Source of the DNA: Actinoallomurus liliacearum
Lineage (GTDB): Bacteria; Actinomycetota; Actinomycetes; Streptosporangiales; Streptosporangiaceae
Direction: 5' to 3'
Assembly: GCF_039542035.1 (NCBI RefSeq)
Contig: NZ_BAABHJ010000002.1
Location: 248,001 to 312,000 of the forward strand
DNA length: 64,000 nucleotides
Shown: positions 1-7,016 of the stretch, piece after piece
Position numbering within the stretch: position 1 is the first letter of the stretch
Layout of the letters: every line of letters begins with the position of its first letter
Translations under genes and position numbers: made by a program
Notes under the pieces: generated by a model
What the model saw: the letters and a program-made list of their open reading frames with translations, nothing else
What the model was told of the DNA's origin: nothing
Databases searched by the model: none

Positions 1-273
1 ATCGCCGCCCACCCGGAGCTGAAGCTGGCCCGGTGGGCGGCCCGCGAGCTGGACCCCGCCACCGCGGCGGCGACCACGATGTACACCAGCTGCCAGCCCT
101 GCACGATGTGCTACGGCGGCATTCAGCGCTCCGGGCTGGGCCGTGTCGTGTTCGCGCTGTCCACCGAGCAGTTGGACGCGGTCAAACCGGGCGCCGGCTG
201 GCCGGTCGTGCCCCAGGAGGGGCCCGCGCTGTTCGACGAGGCCCGGATACCGATCGTGGACTTCTACCGCTGA
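1..273 (+). CDS. nucleoside/cytidine-type deaminase, 5' end outside window
   Basis: The window opens inside this gene; 90 codons remain before TGA at 271-273. The visible part carries the CQPCTMC motif (about codons 31-37), the PCxxC half of the zinc site of the cytidine/deoxycytidylate deaminase superfamily; the upstream HxE half that supplies the catalytic glutamate lies outside the window. The following GG and the C-terminal part resemble guanine-deaminase/TadA-like members, which hydrolytically deaminate a nucleobase in the cytosol. The exact substrate (guanine, cytosine, tRNA adenosine) cannot be decided. A 56-base gap separates it from the acetyltransferase gene on the same strand. Confidence 0.8.
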   Translation: MAAHPELKLARWAARELDPATAAATTMYTSCQPCTMCYGGIQRSGLGRVVFALSTEQLDAVKPGAGWPVVPQEGPALFDEARIPIVDFYR

Positions 274-329
274 GGCCCGTCCGAGAAGTCGGTGGCCGCG
301 CGCTCACGCCGGGCCATACGATCACGTTC

Positions 330-890
330 GTGCTGAAGCCCGACTACCCCATCATCACCGAACGACTCCACCTGCGCCCGTACACGTCCGAGGATTTCGA
401 CGCCCTCCACGACATCCAGTCCCGGCCGGAGGTCGCCCGCTACCTGTACTGGGGCGCGCGCGACCGCGACGAGGTCCGCCAGGCGCTGGAGACGAAGATC
501 CGGTCCTCGGTGATCGCCGATGAGAACGGGGGCCTTCAGCTCGCGGTCGTGCTGCCGGAGTCCGGCACGCTGATCGGGGACGTCGTGCTGATGTGGACGA
601 GCCGCGAACACCGGCAGGGCGAGATCGGGTACGTGTTCCACCCCGACCACGGCGGCCGCGGCTACGCCACCGAGGCCGCCGAGGTGATGCTCCGCCTGGG
701 GTTCGAGGGGCTCGGCCTGCACCGCCTCGTCGGGCGCCTCGACGGCCGCAACACCGCCTCGGCCCGCGTCCTGGAACGCCTCGGGATGCGTCGCGAGGCG
801 CACCTGGTGCAGAACGAGATCGTCAAGGGCGAGTGGACCGACGAGGTGATCTACGCGATGCTCGAGGACGAGTGGCGGGCCCGCGCGTGA
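330..890 (+). CDS. GNAT family N-acetyltransferase (RimJ/RimL type)
   Basis: 186 residues from a GTG start. The protein begins with the typical ITERLHLRPYTSEDFDAL segment of RimJ/RimL-like acetyltransferases, continues with IGDVVLMW and a GYVFHPDHGGRGYATEA acetyl-CoA loop (motif A, R/QxxGxG/A form), and ends with the LHRLVGRLDGRNTASARVLERLGM signature. It should transfer an acetyl group from acetyl-CoA to an amine; substrate unknown. The frame is open much further upstream, but that region has no GNAT similarity, and GTG 330 puts the conserved start about eight residues in. The stop overlaps the GTG of the next gene (GTGA), implying translational coupling to the poly(ADP-ribose) glycohydrolase. 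Confidence 0.88.
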   Translation: MLKPDYPIITERLHLRPYTSEDFDALHDIQSRPEVARYLYWGARDRDEVRQALETKIRSSVIADENGGLQLAVVLPESGTLIGDVVLMWTSREHRQGEIGYVFHPDHGGRGYATEAAEVMLRLGFEGLGLHRLVGRLDGRNTASARVLERLGMRREAHLVQNEIVKGEWTDEVIYAMLEDEWRARA

Positions 891-1738
891 GCACGCGCCT
901 GCGCCGGTACGCCGCCGACAACGCGCGGATCGTCGACGACGGCGAGTACACCACCGCGGACGGCGCCGTCGTCGTCATCGCCCCGGCGCTGGAGGCCGCG
1001 ATGGCGGGCACGGTCAGCCATCCCCCGGACGGGCCGATCCCGCCGCCCGCGGCCGGGCCGGGGCACCGGACACGCTTCGAGGTGACCGCCGAGGGCAGTC
1101 TGCAGGCGGCCCGGCGGCTCAACGCCACCGGCACCGGCCGGATCGCCGTGCTGAACTTCGCCTCGGCCCGCAACCCCGGTGGCGGCTACGTCGGCGGCGC
1201 CCGCGCGCAGGAGGAGGACCTGTGCCGCCACTCGCTGCTGTACCCGTGCCTGTTGCGCGCCCGCGACTACTACGAGGCGCACCGCGCCTCCCCCGACCTG
1301 CTCTACAGCCACCGCGTCATCTGGTCCCCCGACGTCCCGGTGCACCGGGGCGATGGCGGGGACCTGCTGGCCGAGCCGTACCCGGTGTCGTTCCTGACCT
1401 GCCCGGCGCCCAACGCGGGCGAGGCGCTGCGCCGGGACCCGGCCGTGGCGGACCGGATCCCGGGAGTGCTGCGCGACCGGGCGCGCCGGGTGCTGGCGGT
1501 GGCCGCCCACCACGGCGCGCGCCGGCTGGTCCTGGGCGCGTGGGGCTGCGGGGTGTTCCGCAACGACCCGCGTCAGGTCGCTGAGGCGTTCCACGCCCAC
1601 CTGGCCGCGGATGGGGAGTTCCCGGGCGTGTTCGACCACGTGGTCTTCGCGGTGTGGGACCGCAAGCCGGACTCGGTGAACCGCGCCGCGTTCGCCGCCC
1701 GCTTCGCCGCCGAGACCGGCACGGGACAGCCGGCCTGA
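887..1738 (+). CDS. microbial-type poly(ADP-ribose) glycohydrolase (TIGR02452 family)
   Basis: 283 residues. The macrodomain-like fold signature is clear: IAVLNFASARNPGGGYVGGA followed by QEE, with Gly98-Gly99-Gly100 and Glu109-Glu110 forming the GGG-X(6-8)-QEE poly(ADP-ribose) glycohydrolase motif. Downstream is LVLGAWGCGVFRNDP, the phosphate-binding loop of the family. By analogy with characterised actinomycete PARG it hydrolyses ribose-ribose bonds of poly(ADP-ribose), or removes ADP-ribose from conjugates, in the cytoplasm. The GTG start overlaps the acetyltransferase stop by four bases. No ADP-ribosyltransferase partner is visible nearby, so the physiological substrate is open. Confidence 0.9.
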   Translation: MSTRLRRYAADNARIVDDGEYTTADGAVVVIAPALEAAMAGTVSHPPDGPIPPPAAGPGHRTRFEVTAEGSLQAARRLNATGTGRIAVLNFASARNPGGGYVGGARAQEEDLCRHSLLYPCLLRARDYYEAHRASPDLLYSHRVIWSPDVPVHRGDGGDLLAEPYPVSFLTCPAPNAGEALRRDPAVADRIPGVLRDRARRVLAVAAHHGARRLVLGAWGCGVFRNDPRQVAEAFHAHLAADGEFPGVFDHVVFAVWDRKPDSVNRAAFAARFAAETGTGQPA

Positions 1739-1755
1739 GGCGCCCGCTCACCGCG

Positions 1756-2487
1756 TCACCAGGGGTAGGTCCCGCCGTTCTCGTTCAGGAACACTCCGCT
1801 CGGGACGTCCTCGGTGACCTGGCGGGCGATGTTCGCTCCGCCCTCTTCCGCGCTCAGTTGCCCGCGGTGACCGTTCAGGTCGGTCGCGCAGAAGCCCGGG
1901 GACAGGGCGTTGACCGTGATGCCGCTGTCCCGCAGCGCGTTCGCGTAGATCAGCGTCACCGCGTTCAGCGCGGCCTTGGAGGAGTTGTAGGCGAGCAGGT
2001 TCGCGTACGGCAGCATCGCCGGCTCCGGGTCGGCGAGGAACGCGACGGTGCCCAGCCCGCTGGAGACGTTGCCGATGTAGGGAGCCGGTGACTTGCGCAG
2101 CAGCGGCAGCATCGCGTTCGTGACGGCGACGGCGCCGAACACGTTGGTCTCGTAGACCTCCCGCAGCGCGGCGACGGGCAGCTCGGCCGGCGGGTGCGGC
2201 CGGTCGCGGGTGATGCCGGCGTTGTTGATCAGGATGTCCAGCCGGCCGTAGGTCTCGGAGATCAGCCGGGCCGCGGCCGCGATCGTGTCCGGGTCGGTCA
2301 CGTCGAGGCGCACGAACCGCGCGTCGAGGCCCTTCCCGGCCAGCTCGGTGGCCGCGGCGCCGCCGCGCTCCGGGTCGCGGGCGCCGAGCAGCACGGTGTG
2401 GCCGTCCTGGGCGAGTTCCCGCGCCGTGGCGAAGCCGATCCCCTTGTTGGCCCCGGTGATCAGAACGATCTTCTTCTGGTTCGTCAT
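1756..2487 (-). CDS. SDR family NAD(P)-dependent oxidoreductase
   Basis: 243 residues. Classical short-chain dehydrogenase: TGANKGIG cofactor loop near the N terminus, LDVTD, NNAG, a catalytic Ser/Tyr/Lys arrangement (NVSSG then YNSSKAALN) and PGFCATDLNG after the active site. This subgroup resembles carbonyl-reductase-like SDRs. The frame stays open far upstream, but the family start is MTNQKKIVLITGANKG at 2487. It is divergent from the MmyB-like regulator at 2635 across about 150 bases, so the regulator is the obvious candidate controller; MmyB-type regulators commonly sit opposite an SDR gene. Substrate unknown. Confidence 0.92.
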   Translation of the reverse strand: MTNQKKIVLITGANKGIGFATARELAQDGHTVLLGARDPERGGAAATELAGKGLDARFVRLDVTDPDTIAAAARLISETYGRLDILINNAGITRDRPHPPAELPVAALREVYETNVFGAVAVTNAMLPLLRKSPAPYIGNVSSGLGTVAFLADPEPAMLPYANLLAYNSSKAALNAVTLIYANALRDSGITVNALSPGFCATDLNGHRGQLSAEEGGANIARQVTEDVPSGVFLNENGGTYPW

Positions 2488-2634
2488 GGCTCTCACCCTG
2501 GCCGCCGCGCGCCACGGCCGGGAGAGACCCGCCGAGGCTGGTACCGGCGGTCCCATGGTCCCGGCCGCGCCGGCCCGGCACCCTTGTCCTATGAGCGCAG
2601 CGTCTCTGGTCGCTCCTCCGACGAAGGAGGGCGC

Positions 2635-3495
2635 ATGAGTGAACTCGACCGGGCGGAGCTGGCCGCCTTCCTGCGGCGCAGCCGCGCCCGGGTGCGCCCG
2701 GCCGACGTCGGGCTGGAGGCGGGTCCGCGTCGGCGCACGCCCGGCCTGCGCCGCCAGGAGGTCGCGCAGCTGGCCGGCATGTCGGTGGACTACTACATCC
2801 GCCTGGAGCAGGGCCGGGGTCCCCGCCCGTCCCGGCAGATCCTCGCCGCGATCGGCCGGGCGCTGCGCCTGTCCGACGACGAACGCGACCACCTGTACCA
2901 CCTGGGCGGGGAGATCCCCGGCCCGCCGGTGGGGCCGGTCCGCGACGTACGGCCCGGCGTGCTGCACCTGCTGGACCGGCTGGACGACACTCCGGCGATG
3001 GTCTGCGACGCGACGTACGAGGTCCTGGCGTGGAACCCGATGGCGGCCGCGCTGCTGGGCGACTTCTCCCACCTGCCGCCCGGCGAGCGCAACCTGATCT
3101 GGCGGTTCTTCACCGACCCGGCCGCGCGGGCCCGCCACGACGCCGAGGGCGGCGAACGGTTCGCCCGGGAGTCGGTCGCCGACCTGCGGGCCGCCGCGGC
3201 CCGCTACCCGCATGACGCGGGCGTCCGCCGCCTGGTCGACCGGCTGCGCGCGGCCAGCCCCGAGTTCGGTGACCTGTGGGCCGAGCACGACGTACAGGTC
3301 CGCCGCTCGGCGAGCAAACGGCTGCGCCATCCGCTCGTCGGCTGGCTCGACCTGGACTGCGAGGCGCTGCACGACCCGCACCGCGACCAGTGGACGATCT
3401 TCTACACCGCCGCTCCGGGGAGCCCGTCGCACGAGGCCCTCAAGCTGCTGAAGGTCGTCGGCACCCAGGACCTCACCGTGGGCGACCGGTCCTAG
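2635..3495 (+). CDS. XRE-type helix-turn-helix regulator with MmyB-like ligand domain
   Basis: 286 residues. An N-terminal HTH (RRTPGLRRQEVAQLAGMSVDYYIRLEQGR, about residues 28-60) is followed by the MmyB-like PAS-type domain, with characteristic AWNPMAAALLGDF, RNLIWRFFTDP and HPLVGWLDLD segments. Such proteins repress a neighbouring oxidoreductase and are thought to respond to a hydrophobic or fatty-acid ligand. ATG 2635 is chosen because a strong GAAGGAGG Shine-Dalgarno lies just upstream and the HTH spacing fits. Divergent from the SDR gene at 1756-2487. Its 3' end overlaps the convergent ogt gene by four bases. Confidence 0.92.
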   Translation: MSELDRAELAAFLRRSRARVRPADVGLEAGPRRRTPGLRRQEVAQLAGMSVDYYIRLEQGRGPRPSRQILAAIGRALRLSDDERDHLYHLGGEIPGPPVGPVRDVRPGVLHLLDRLDDTPAMVCDATYEVLAWNPMAAALLGDFSHLPPGERNLIWRFFTDPAARARHDAEGGERFARESVADLRAAAARYPHDAGVRRLVDRLRAASPEFGDLWAEHDVQVRRSASKRLRHPLVGWLDLDCEALHDPHRDQWTIFYTAAPGSPSHEALKLLKVVGTQDLTVGDRS

Positions 3496-4031
3496 AGGAG
3501 TGTCCCCTGGCCCGCCTGGTCCGGGGCGGGCAGCGGCCCCATCGGCTCGGCGTCGGCGTGCCGTTCGAAGGCGAGCAGGTGCCGCTTGCGGTGCAGGCCA
3601 CCGCCGTAGCCGGTGAGGTCGCCGGTGGACCCGACGACGCGGTGGCACGGCACGATGATCCCGATGGGGTTCTTGCCGTTGGCCAGCCCGACGGCGCGGG
3701 CGGCGGTGGGCCGGCCGATCCGCTCGGCGAGCTCCCCGTACGAGACGGTCTCCCCGAAGGGGATCTCCAGCAGCGCCGCCCAGACCTGCCGTTGGAACGG
3801 CGTGCCGACCGGCGCGAGCGGCAGGTCGAAGGTGGTGCGCCGGCCGGCGAAGTACTCCTCCAGCTGGCCGATCGCCGCGCCGAACGACGCGGGGTCGCGC
3901 TCGCCGAAGGTGTGCTCTTCGGGCCGGTACCGCTGCCGGTCCATGTACAGGGCGGTCAGGACGCCGTCGGCCGCGACGAGGGTCAGCGGGCCGACCGGGC
4001 TGTCCAGCACCGTGTAGGTGCGGGTGGTCAT
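3492..4031 (-). CDS. ogt: methylated-DNA-protein-cysteine methyltransferase
   Basis: 179 residues. The active-site motif IIVPCHRV contains the alkyl-accepting Cys129. It is preceded by FQRQVWAALLEIPFGETVSYGELAERIG (winged helix, DNA binding) and followed by LTGYGGGLHRKRHLL. It accepts methyl groups from O6-methylguanine in a suicide reaction in the cytosol. It lies 16 bases downstream of ada-alkA on the same strand, a typical two-gene adaptive-response operon in which the first protein acts as methyl sensor/glycosylase and Ogt does direct reversal. The C-terminal 25 residues after the conserved core are a non-conserved tail. Confidence 0.95.
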   Translation of the reverse strand: MTTRTYTVLDSPVGPLTLVAADGVLTALYMDRQRYRPEEHTFGERDPASFGAAIGQLEEYFAGRRTTFDLPLAPVGTPFQRQVWAALLEIPFGETVSYGELAERIGRPTAARAVGLANGKNPIGIIVPCHRVVGSTGDLTGYGGGLHRKRHLLAFERHADAEPMGPLPAPDQAGQGTLL

Positions 4032-4047
4032 CGAGGTTCCTCTCAGG

Positions 4048-5529
4048 TCAGGCGGGCATCCGGTTGATGGCGTGCTCGCCGGTCGCCCACAGGTACTGCA
4101 CCGCGTACGCGCGCCAGGGCCGCCAGGCCGCGGCGTGCCGGGTGAGGGCGGCCCGGGTCACCGGCAGGCCGAGTGCGCGCGCTGCCGTGCGCACTCCGAG
4201 GTCGGTGGGGGTGAACGCGTCCGGGTCGCCGAGCGCGCGCATCGCGATGATCTCGACGGTCCAGGGTCCCAGGCCCGGCAGCGCCGCCAGCAGCTCGCGG
4301 GCCCGCCCCCAGTCGCTGCCGGCGCCCAGGTCGATCCCGCCGTCCGCGAGCGCGCCGATCAGCGTGGTCAGCGTCGTACGGCGGGCGCGGGGGAACGCCA
4401 GCGTCTCCGGGTCGAGCGTCGCGAGCGCGTCCACGCCGGGGAACAGGTGGGTCAGGCCGCCTTCGGGATCGTCGACGGGCTCGCCGTACGCGGTGACCAG
4501 CCGGGCCGCGTGCGTACGGGCCGCCGCCGTCGAGACCTGCTGGCCCAGGACCGCGCGCACCGCAAACTCGGCGGGGTCGACGGTGCGCGGCACGCGTCGG
4601 CCGGGGTCCTTGTCCACGTGCGGGGCCAGCGACGGGTCGGTGCGCAGCAGGTCGTCGACGGCGACCGGGTCGGCGTCCAGGTCCAGCAGCCATCGGCAGC
4701 GGCTGATCGCGATGGACAGGTCCCGCAGGTCGGCCAGGTGCAGCCGGCAGGCGATGTGGTCGGGGGTGGGCCGCAGCGAGACGACGCCGTGGCCGTGGGG
4801 CAGGCGCAGGGTGCGCCGGTACGCGCCGTCGCGCCACTCCTCGACGCCGGGTACGGCCGTCGCCGCCAGGTGCCCGAACAGGTTGTCCGGGCACAGTGGG
4901 ACGCGGAACGGCAGCCGGACCGACAGTGCCCCGGACGTGGCGGCGGGGTGCCCGCGCGCGACGCGGTCGCGCAGTTCGGTCGGGGACATCGCGAACACCT
5001 GCCGTACGGTGTCGTTGAACGCCCGGACGCTGGCGAACCCCGAGGCGAACGCCACGTCGCTCATCGGCAGCGAACTCGTCTCGATCAGCAGGCGGGCGGT
5101 CTGGGCGCGCTGCGCGCGGGCGAGCGCGAGCGGGCCGGCGCCGAGTTCGGCGCGCAACTGGCGTTCGATCTGGCGGGTGCTGTAGCCGAGGCGGGCGGCC
5201 AGGCCCGGCACGCCCTCCCGGTCGATCACGCCGTCGGCGATCAGACGCATCGCGCGGGCGACCAGGTCCGCGCGTTCGTTCCACTGCGGGGATCCGGGGC
5301 TGGCGTCCGGGCGGCACCGCTTGCACGCCCGGAACCCCGCCTGCTGGGCCGCGGCGGCGCTGGGGTAGAACCGCATGTTCTCCGGCTTGGGCGGCACCAC
5401 CGGGCAGCTGGGCCGGCAGTAGATCCCCGTGGTGAGCACCGCGGTGAAGAACCAGCCGTCGAAGCGGGCGTCCTTGGACTGCACGGCCCGCACACAACGT
5501 TCCACGTCCTCATGCATACCGACAAGCAT
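4048..5529 (-). CDS. alkA: Ada-AlkA fusion: methyl-sensing regulator and 3-methyladenine glycosylase
   Basis: 493 residues in three parts. Residues 10-80 form the Ada zinc domain with Cys38, Cys42, Cys69 and Cys72, in which Cys38 is the methylphosphotriester acceptor. Residues 90-190 are an AraC-type HTH (VPGLAARLGYSTRQIERQL). Residues about 200-493 are an AlkA glycosylase with LPGLGPWTVEIIAMRAL (HhH) and catalytic Asp443 in PTDLGVR. The protein should sense methylated DNA phosphates, activate transcription and excise alkylated purines. The start may be ATG 5529 or the in-frame ATG 5517; I kept the longer. Operonic with ogt. A perfect hairpin and a small ORF lie immediately upstream, so readthrough from there may influence it. 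Confidence 0.95.
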   Translation of the reverse strand: MLVGMHEDVERCVRAVQSKDARFDGWFFTAVLTTGIYCRPSCPVVPPKPENMRFYPSAAAAQQAGFRACKRCRPDASPGSPQWNERADLVARAMRLIADGVIDREGVPGLAARLGYSTRQIERQLRAELGAGPLALARAQRAQTARLLIETSSLPMSDVAFASGFASVRAFNDTVRQVFAMSPTELRDRVARGHPAATSGALSVRLPFRVPLCPDNLFGHLAATAVPGVEEWRDGAYRRTLRLPHGHGVVSLRPTPDHIACRLHLADLRDLSIAISRCRWLLDLDADPVAVDDLLRTDPSLAPHVDKDPGRRVPRTVDPAEFAVRAVLGQQVSTAAARTHAARLVTAYGEPVDDPEGGLTHLFPGVDALATLDPETLAFPRARRTTLTTLIGALADGGIDLGAGSDWGRARELLAALPGLGPWTVEIIAMRALGDPDAFTPTDLGVRTAARALGLPVTRAALTRHAAAWRPWRAYAVQYLWATGEHAINRMPA

Positions 5530-5572
5530 CGCTGGTGGACAGCGCCTCGCGCTCGCGAAATTCCGACATCAT

Positions 5573-5608
5573 CCTGCGGCCGCCGGTCCCGCCCCCGGCG
5601 GCCGCAGG
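5573..5608 (-). terminator. 14-bp GC-rich hairpin after small ORF, upstream of ada-alkA
   Basis: The arms cctgcggccgccgg (5573-5586 on the plus strand) and ccggcggccgcagg (5595-5608) are perfectly complementary around an eight-base loop. On the minus strand it begins six bases after the TGA of the 19-codon ORF and ends about 44 bases before the ada-alkA start. No U-run follows, as is usual in high-GC actinomycetes. It could terminate the mini-transcript or act as an attenuator of ada-alkA. Confidence 0.7.
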
Positions 5609-5613
5609 ACGCC

Positions 5614-5673
5614 TCAGCGGGCGCGCAGGAGGTGGGCGTTCTTCGACCGGGACGTGCCGTCGTCGCCGAACAC
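5614..5673 (-). CDS. candidate 19-residue peptide ORF behind an iron box
   Basis: The minus strand reads GTG then 18 codons to TGA, peptide MFGDDGTSRSKNAHLLRAR. A purine-rich GGAAGGAGG Shine-Dalgarno (5685-5677) precedes the GTG and a perfect 14-bp hairpin follows the stop. A DtxR/IdeR-type iron box (5692-5710) lies 19 bases upstream of the start codon. Box, SD, ORF and terminator in 140 bases look like a complete transcription unit. I do not recognise a named family; the peptide is basic at its C terminus with no signal sequence. It could be a leader peptide, a regulatory peptide, or the shell of a small RNA. It is below the usual gene-caller length limit. Confidence 0.5.
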   Translation of the reverse strand: MFGDDGTSRSKNAHLLRAR

Positions 5674-5691
5674 CGGCCTCCTTCCGAAGGT

Positions 5692-5710
5692 CGAGGTGAA
5701 CCTAACCTTG
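5692..5710 (-). promoter_or_regulatory. candidate DtxR/IdeR (DmdR1) iron box
   Basis: The minus strand reads caaggttaggttcacctcg. Against the actinomycete iron-box consensus TTAGGTTAGGCTCACCTAA the central 15 bases match at 14 positions and the full 19-mer at 14. It sits just upstream of the Shine-Dalgarno of the 19-codon ORF, where a promoter -10 region would be expected, so metal-loaded repressor would block transcription. On the plus strand it is about 70 bases upstream of the DedA-like gene, so it could serve that gene instead. Confidence 0.55.
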
Positions 5711-5780
5711 ATCAACGATCTCGGGTAGGGGGCTTGCTCGGACGCAGGCACCCCCGAAGAGCGCCGACTACCATCTGAGG

Positions 5781-6509
5781 ATGCCGACCACGGGGGAACG
5801 TCCGCGCCCTGACCTGCCCTGGACCGGGCGGCCCGGCCGCGCCGACCTGATCTGCTGGGCCGGGATCGCGCTGAGCGGTCTGTACGCCCTGGCCCTCATC
5901 CCGCTGCGGCCGGTGCTCATCGGCCGCGACCCCGTGCTGCTGGAGTTGCTCACCGGCAGCATGACCTCGATCGTCACCGCCGGGGCGTTCGCACGCGTCG
6001 GCGAGGTGTCCCTGGTCCTGGCGGTGGCCGCCGCCGTGCCCGGCATGATCATGTTCGACCCGTTCTTCTGGTGGGCCGGCCGCCTGTGGGGACGCGGCAT
6101 GCTCACCCTCGTGGCCGGGCGCGGCGGCCGCGGCGGCCGGACGCTCGCCCGAGCCGAGCGCCTCGGTCACCGGCTCGGCTGGGTCGGCGTCGTCATCGCC
6201 TACTATCTGCCCGTCCCGGCCGCCCTGCTGTTCGTCATCGCGGGCTGGACCGGGATGCGCCTGGTCACGTTCGTGCTGCTCGACACGGTCGCCGCGCTGC
6301 TGTGGATCGGCATGCTCGTCGGCCTGGGCTACTACCTCGGCCAGGACGCCGTCGACGTCGCCAAGACCATCTCCCACTACGGCACCTGGGCCTCGATCGC
6401 CCTGGTCGTCGGCGTCATGGTCATCCGCGGCGTCCGCGGCCGCCGCGACGCCGGGGCCGGGCCGGCCGCCGAACCGGCGGACCGCGCGGAGGTCGCCGCG
6501 GACCGCTGA
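5781..6509 (+). CDS. DedA/VTT-like membrane protein
   Basis: 242 residues, polytopic: hydrophobic stretches near residues 25-45, 68-95, 130-155, 160-185 and 200-220. The order (re-entrant FDPFFWWAGRLWGRG segment, basic loop, YYLPVPAALLFVIAGWTGM, C-terminal helices) resembles the VTT/DedA fold implicated in lipid (polyprenyl-phosphate) scrambling or transport and in proton-dependent homeostasis. The canonical DedA arginine in the second half is not obvious, so assignment to the family rather than to a function is justified. Single gene, convergent with the universal stress protein gene; a candidate iron box lies upstream. Confidence 0.75.
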   Translation: MPTTGERPRPDLPWTGRPGRADLICWAGIALSGLYALALIPLRPVLIGRDPVLLELLTGSMTSIVTAGAFARVGEVSLVLAVAAAVPGMIMFDPFFWWAGRLWGRGMLTLVAGRGGRGGRTLARAERLGHRLGWVGVVIAYYLPVPAALLFVIAGWTGMRLVTFVLLDTVAALLWIGMLVGLGYYLGQDAVDVAKTISHYGTWASIALVVGVMVIRGVRGRRDAGAGPAAEPADRAEVAADR

Positions 6510-6522
6510 CGGCTTCGACGCC

Positions 6523-7011
6523 TCAGCGCGGCGGGGGCGGGGGTGGAAGGGAGTCCAGGCCGGGGGCCGGCTCGGGCCACACCAGCAGCACGCGGCACGG
6601 CGCGTGGTCGACGACGAACCGCGTCGGCGGGGCCAGGCTGTGCGGGCCCAGCCGGTCGCGGGTACCGTCACGGGCGCAGATGAGCAGGTCGGCGTCCTCG
6701 GCGGCCCGTACGACCTCGTGTTCGAGGCGGCCGTGCCGGGCCTGCCGGGCCGCGTCCCGGCCGAGCCGCGCGGCGGCCGCCTCCAGCAGCTCGGCCGCGG
6801 CGGCCTGCGAGAGCTCCTCGAGGCGGACGCCGGGGTCGCGTTCGCGGTGGCCCCGCCCGAGCAGGCCGGTGTAGGCGTGGTGGGCGGCCGCGGTGACCTT
6901 CTCGTCCGTCACGTGCAGCAGTGTCAGGTCGGCGTCGGCGGGCGCCAGGTCGCGGGCGGCGTCGACGGCTGCCTCCCAGGTTCCCTCCGCGATCCAGATG
7001 GTCACTTTCAC
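6523..7011 (-). CDS. universal stress protein (UspA) family
   Basis: 162 residues with the UspA alpha/beta fold: an N-terminal beta strand (VKVTIWIAEG), ADLTLLHVTDEKV, ADLLICARDG and the C-terminal VVDHAPCRVLLVWPE strand. The usual G-2x-G-9x-G(S/T) ATP loop is altered (RDGTRDRLGPHSLAPPTRFVV), so ATP binding is uncertain. GTG 7011 is chosen because GGAGG lies nine bases upstream and the transporter stop is only five bases before it, giving a coupled pair. In this context it may modulate the membrane transporter encoded upstream, as Usp proteins fused or adjacent to transporters do. The C terminus is a proline run (PPPPPPR). Confidence 0.85.
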   Translation of the reverse strand: MKVTIWIAEGTWEAAVDAARDLAPADADLTLLHVTDEKVTAAAHHAYTGLLGRGHRERDPGVRLEELSQAAAAELLEAAAARLGRDAARQARHGRLEHEVVRAAEDADLLICARDGTRDRLGPHSLAPPTRFVVDHAPCRVLLVWPEPAPGLDSLPPPPPPR

Positions 7012-7016
7012 GCCGA

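Noticed and set aside
2488..3648. Extension of the SDR frame upstream of its ATG
   Set aside because: The extension is antisense to the MmyB-like regulator and has no similarity; the SDR start fits the family.
4018..5778. Long plus-strand frame of 586 codons over the ada-alkA region
   Set aside because: It is antisense to ada-alkA and rich in Arg, Gly and Gln without any recognisable motif; the minus-strand gene has clear catalytic residues.
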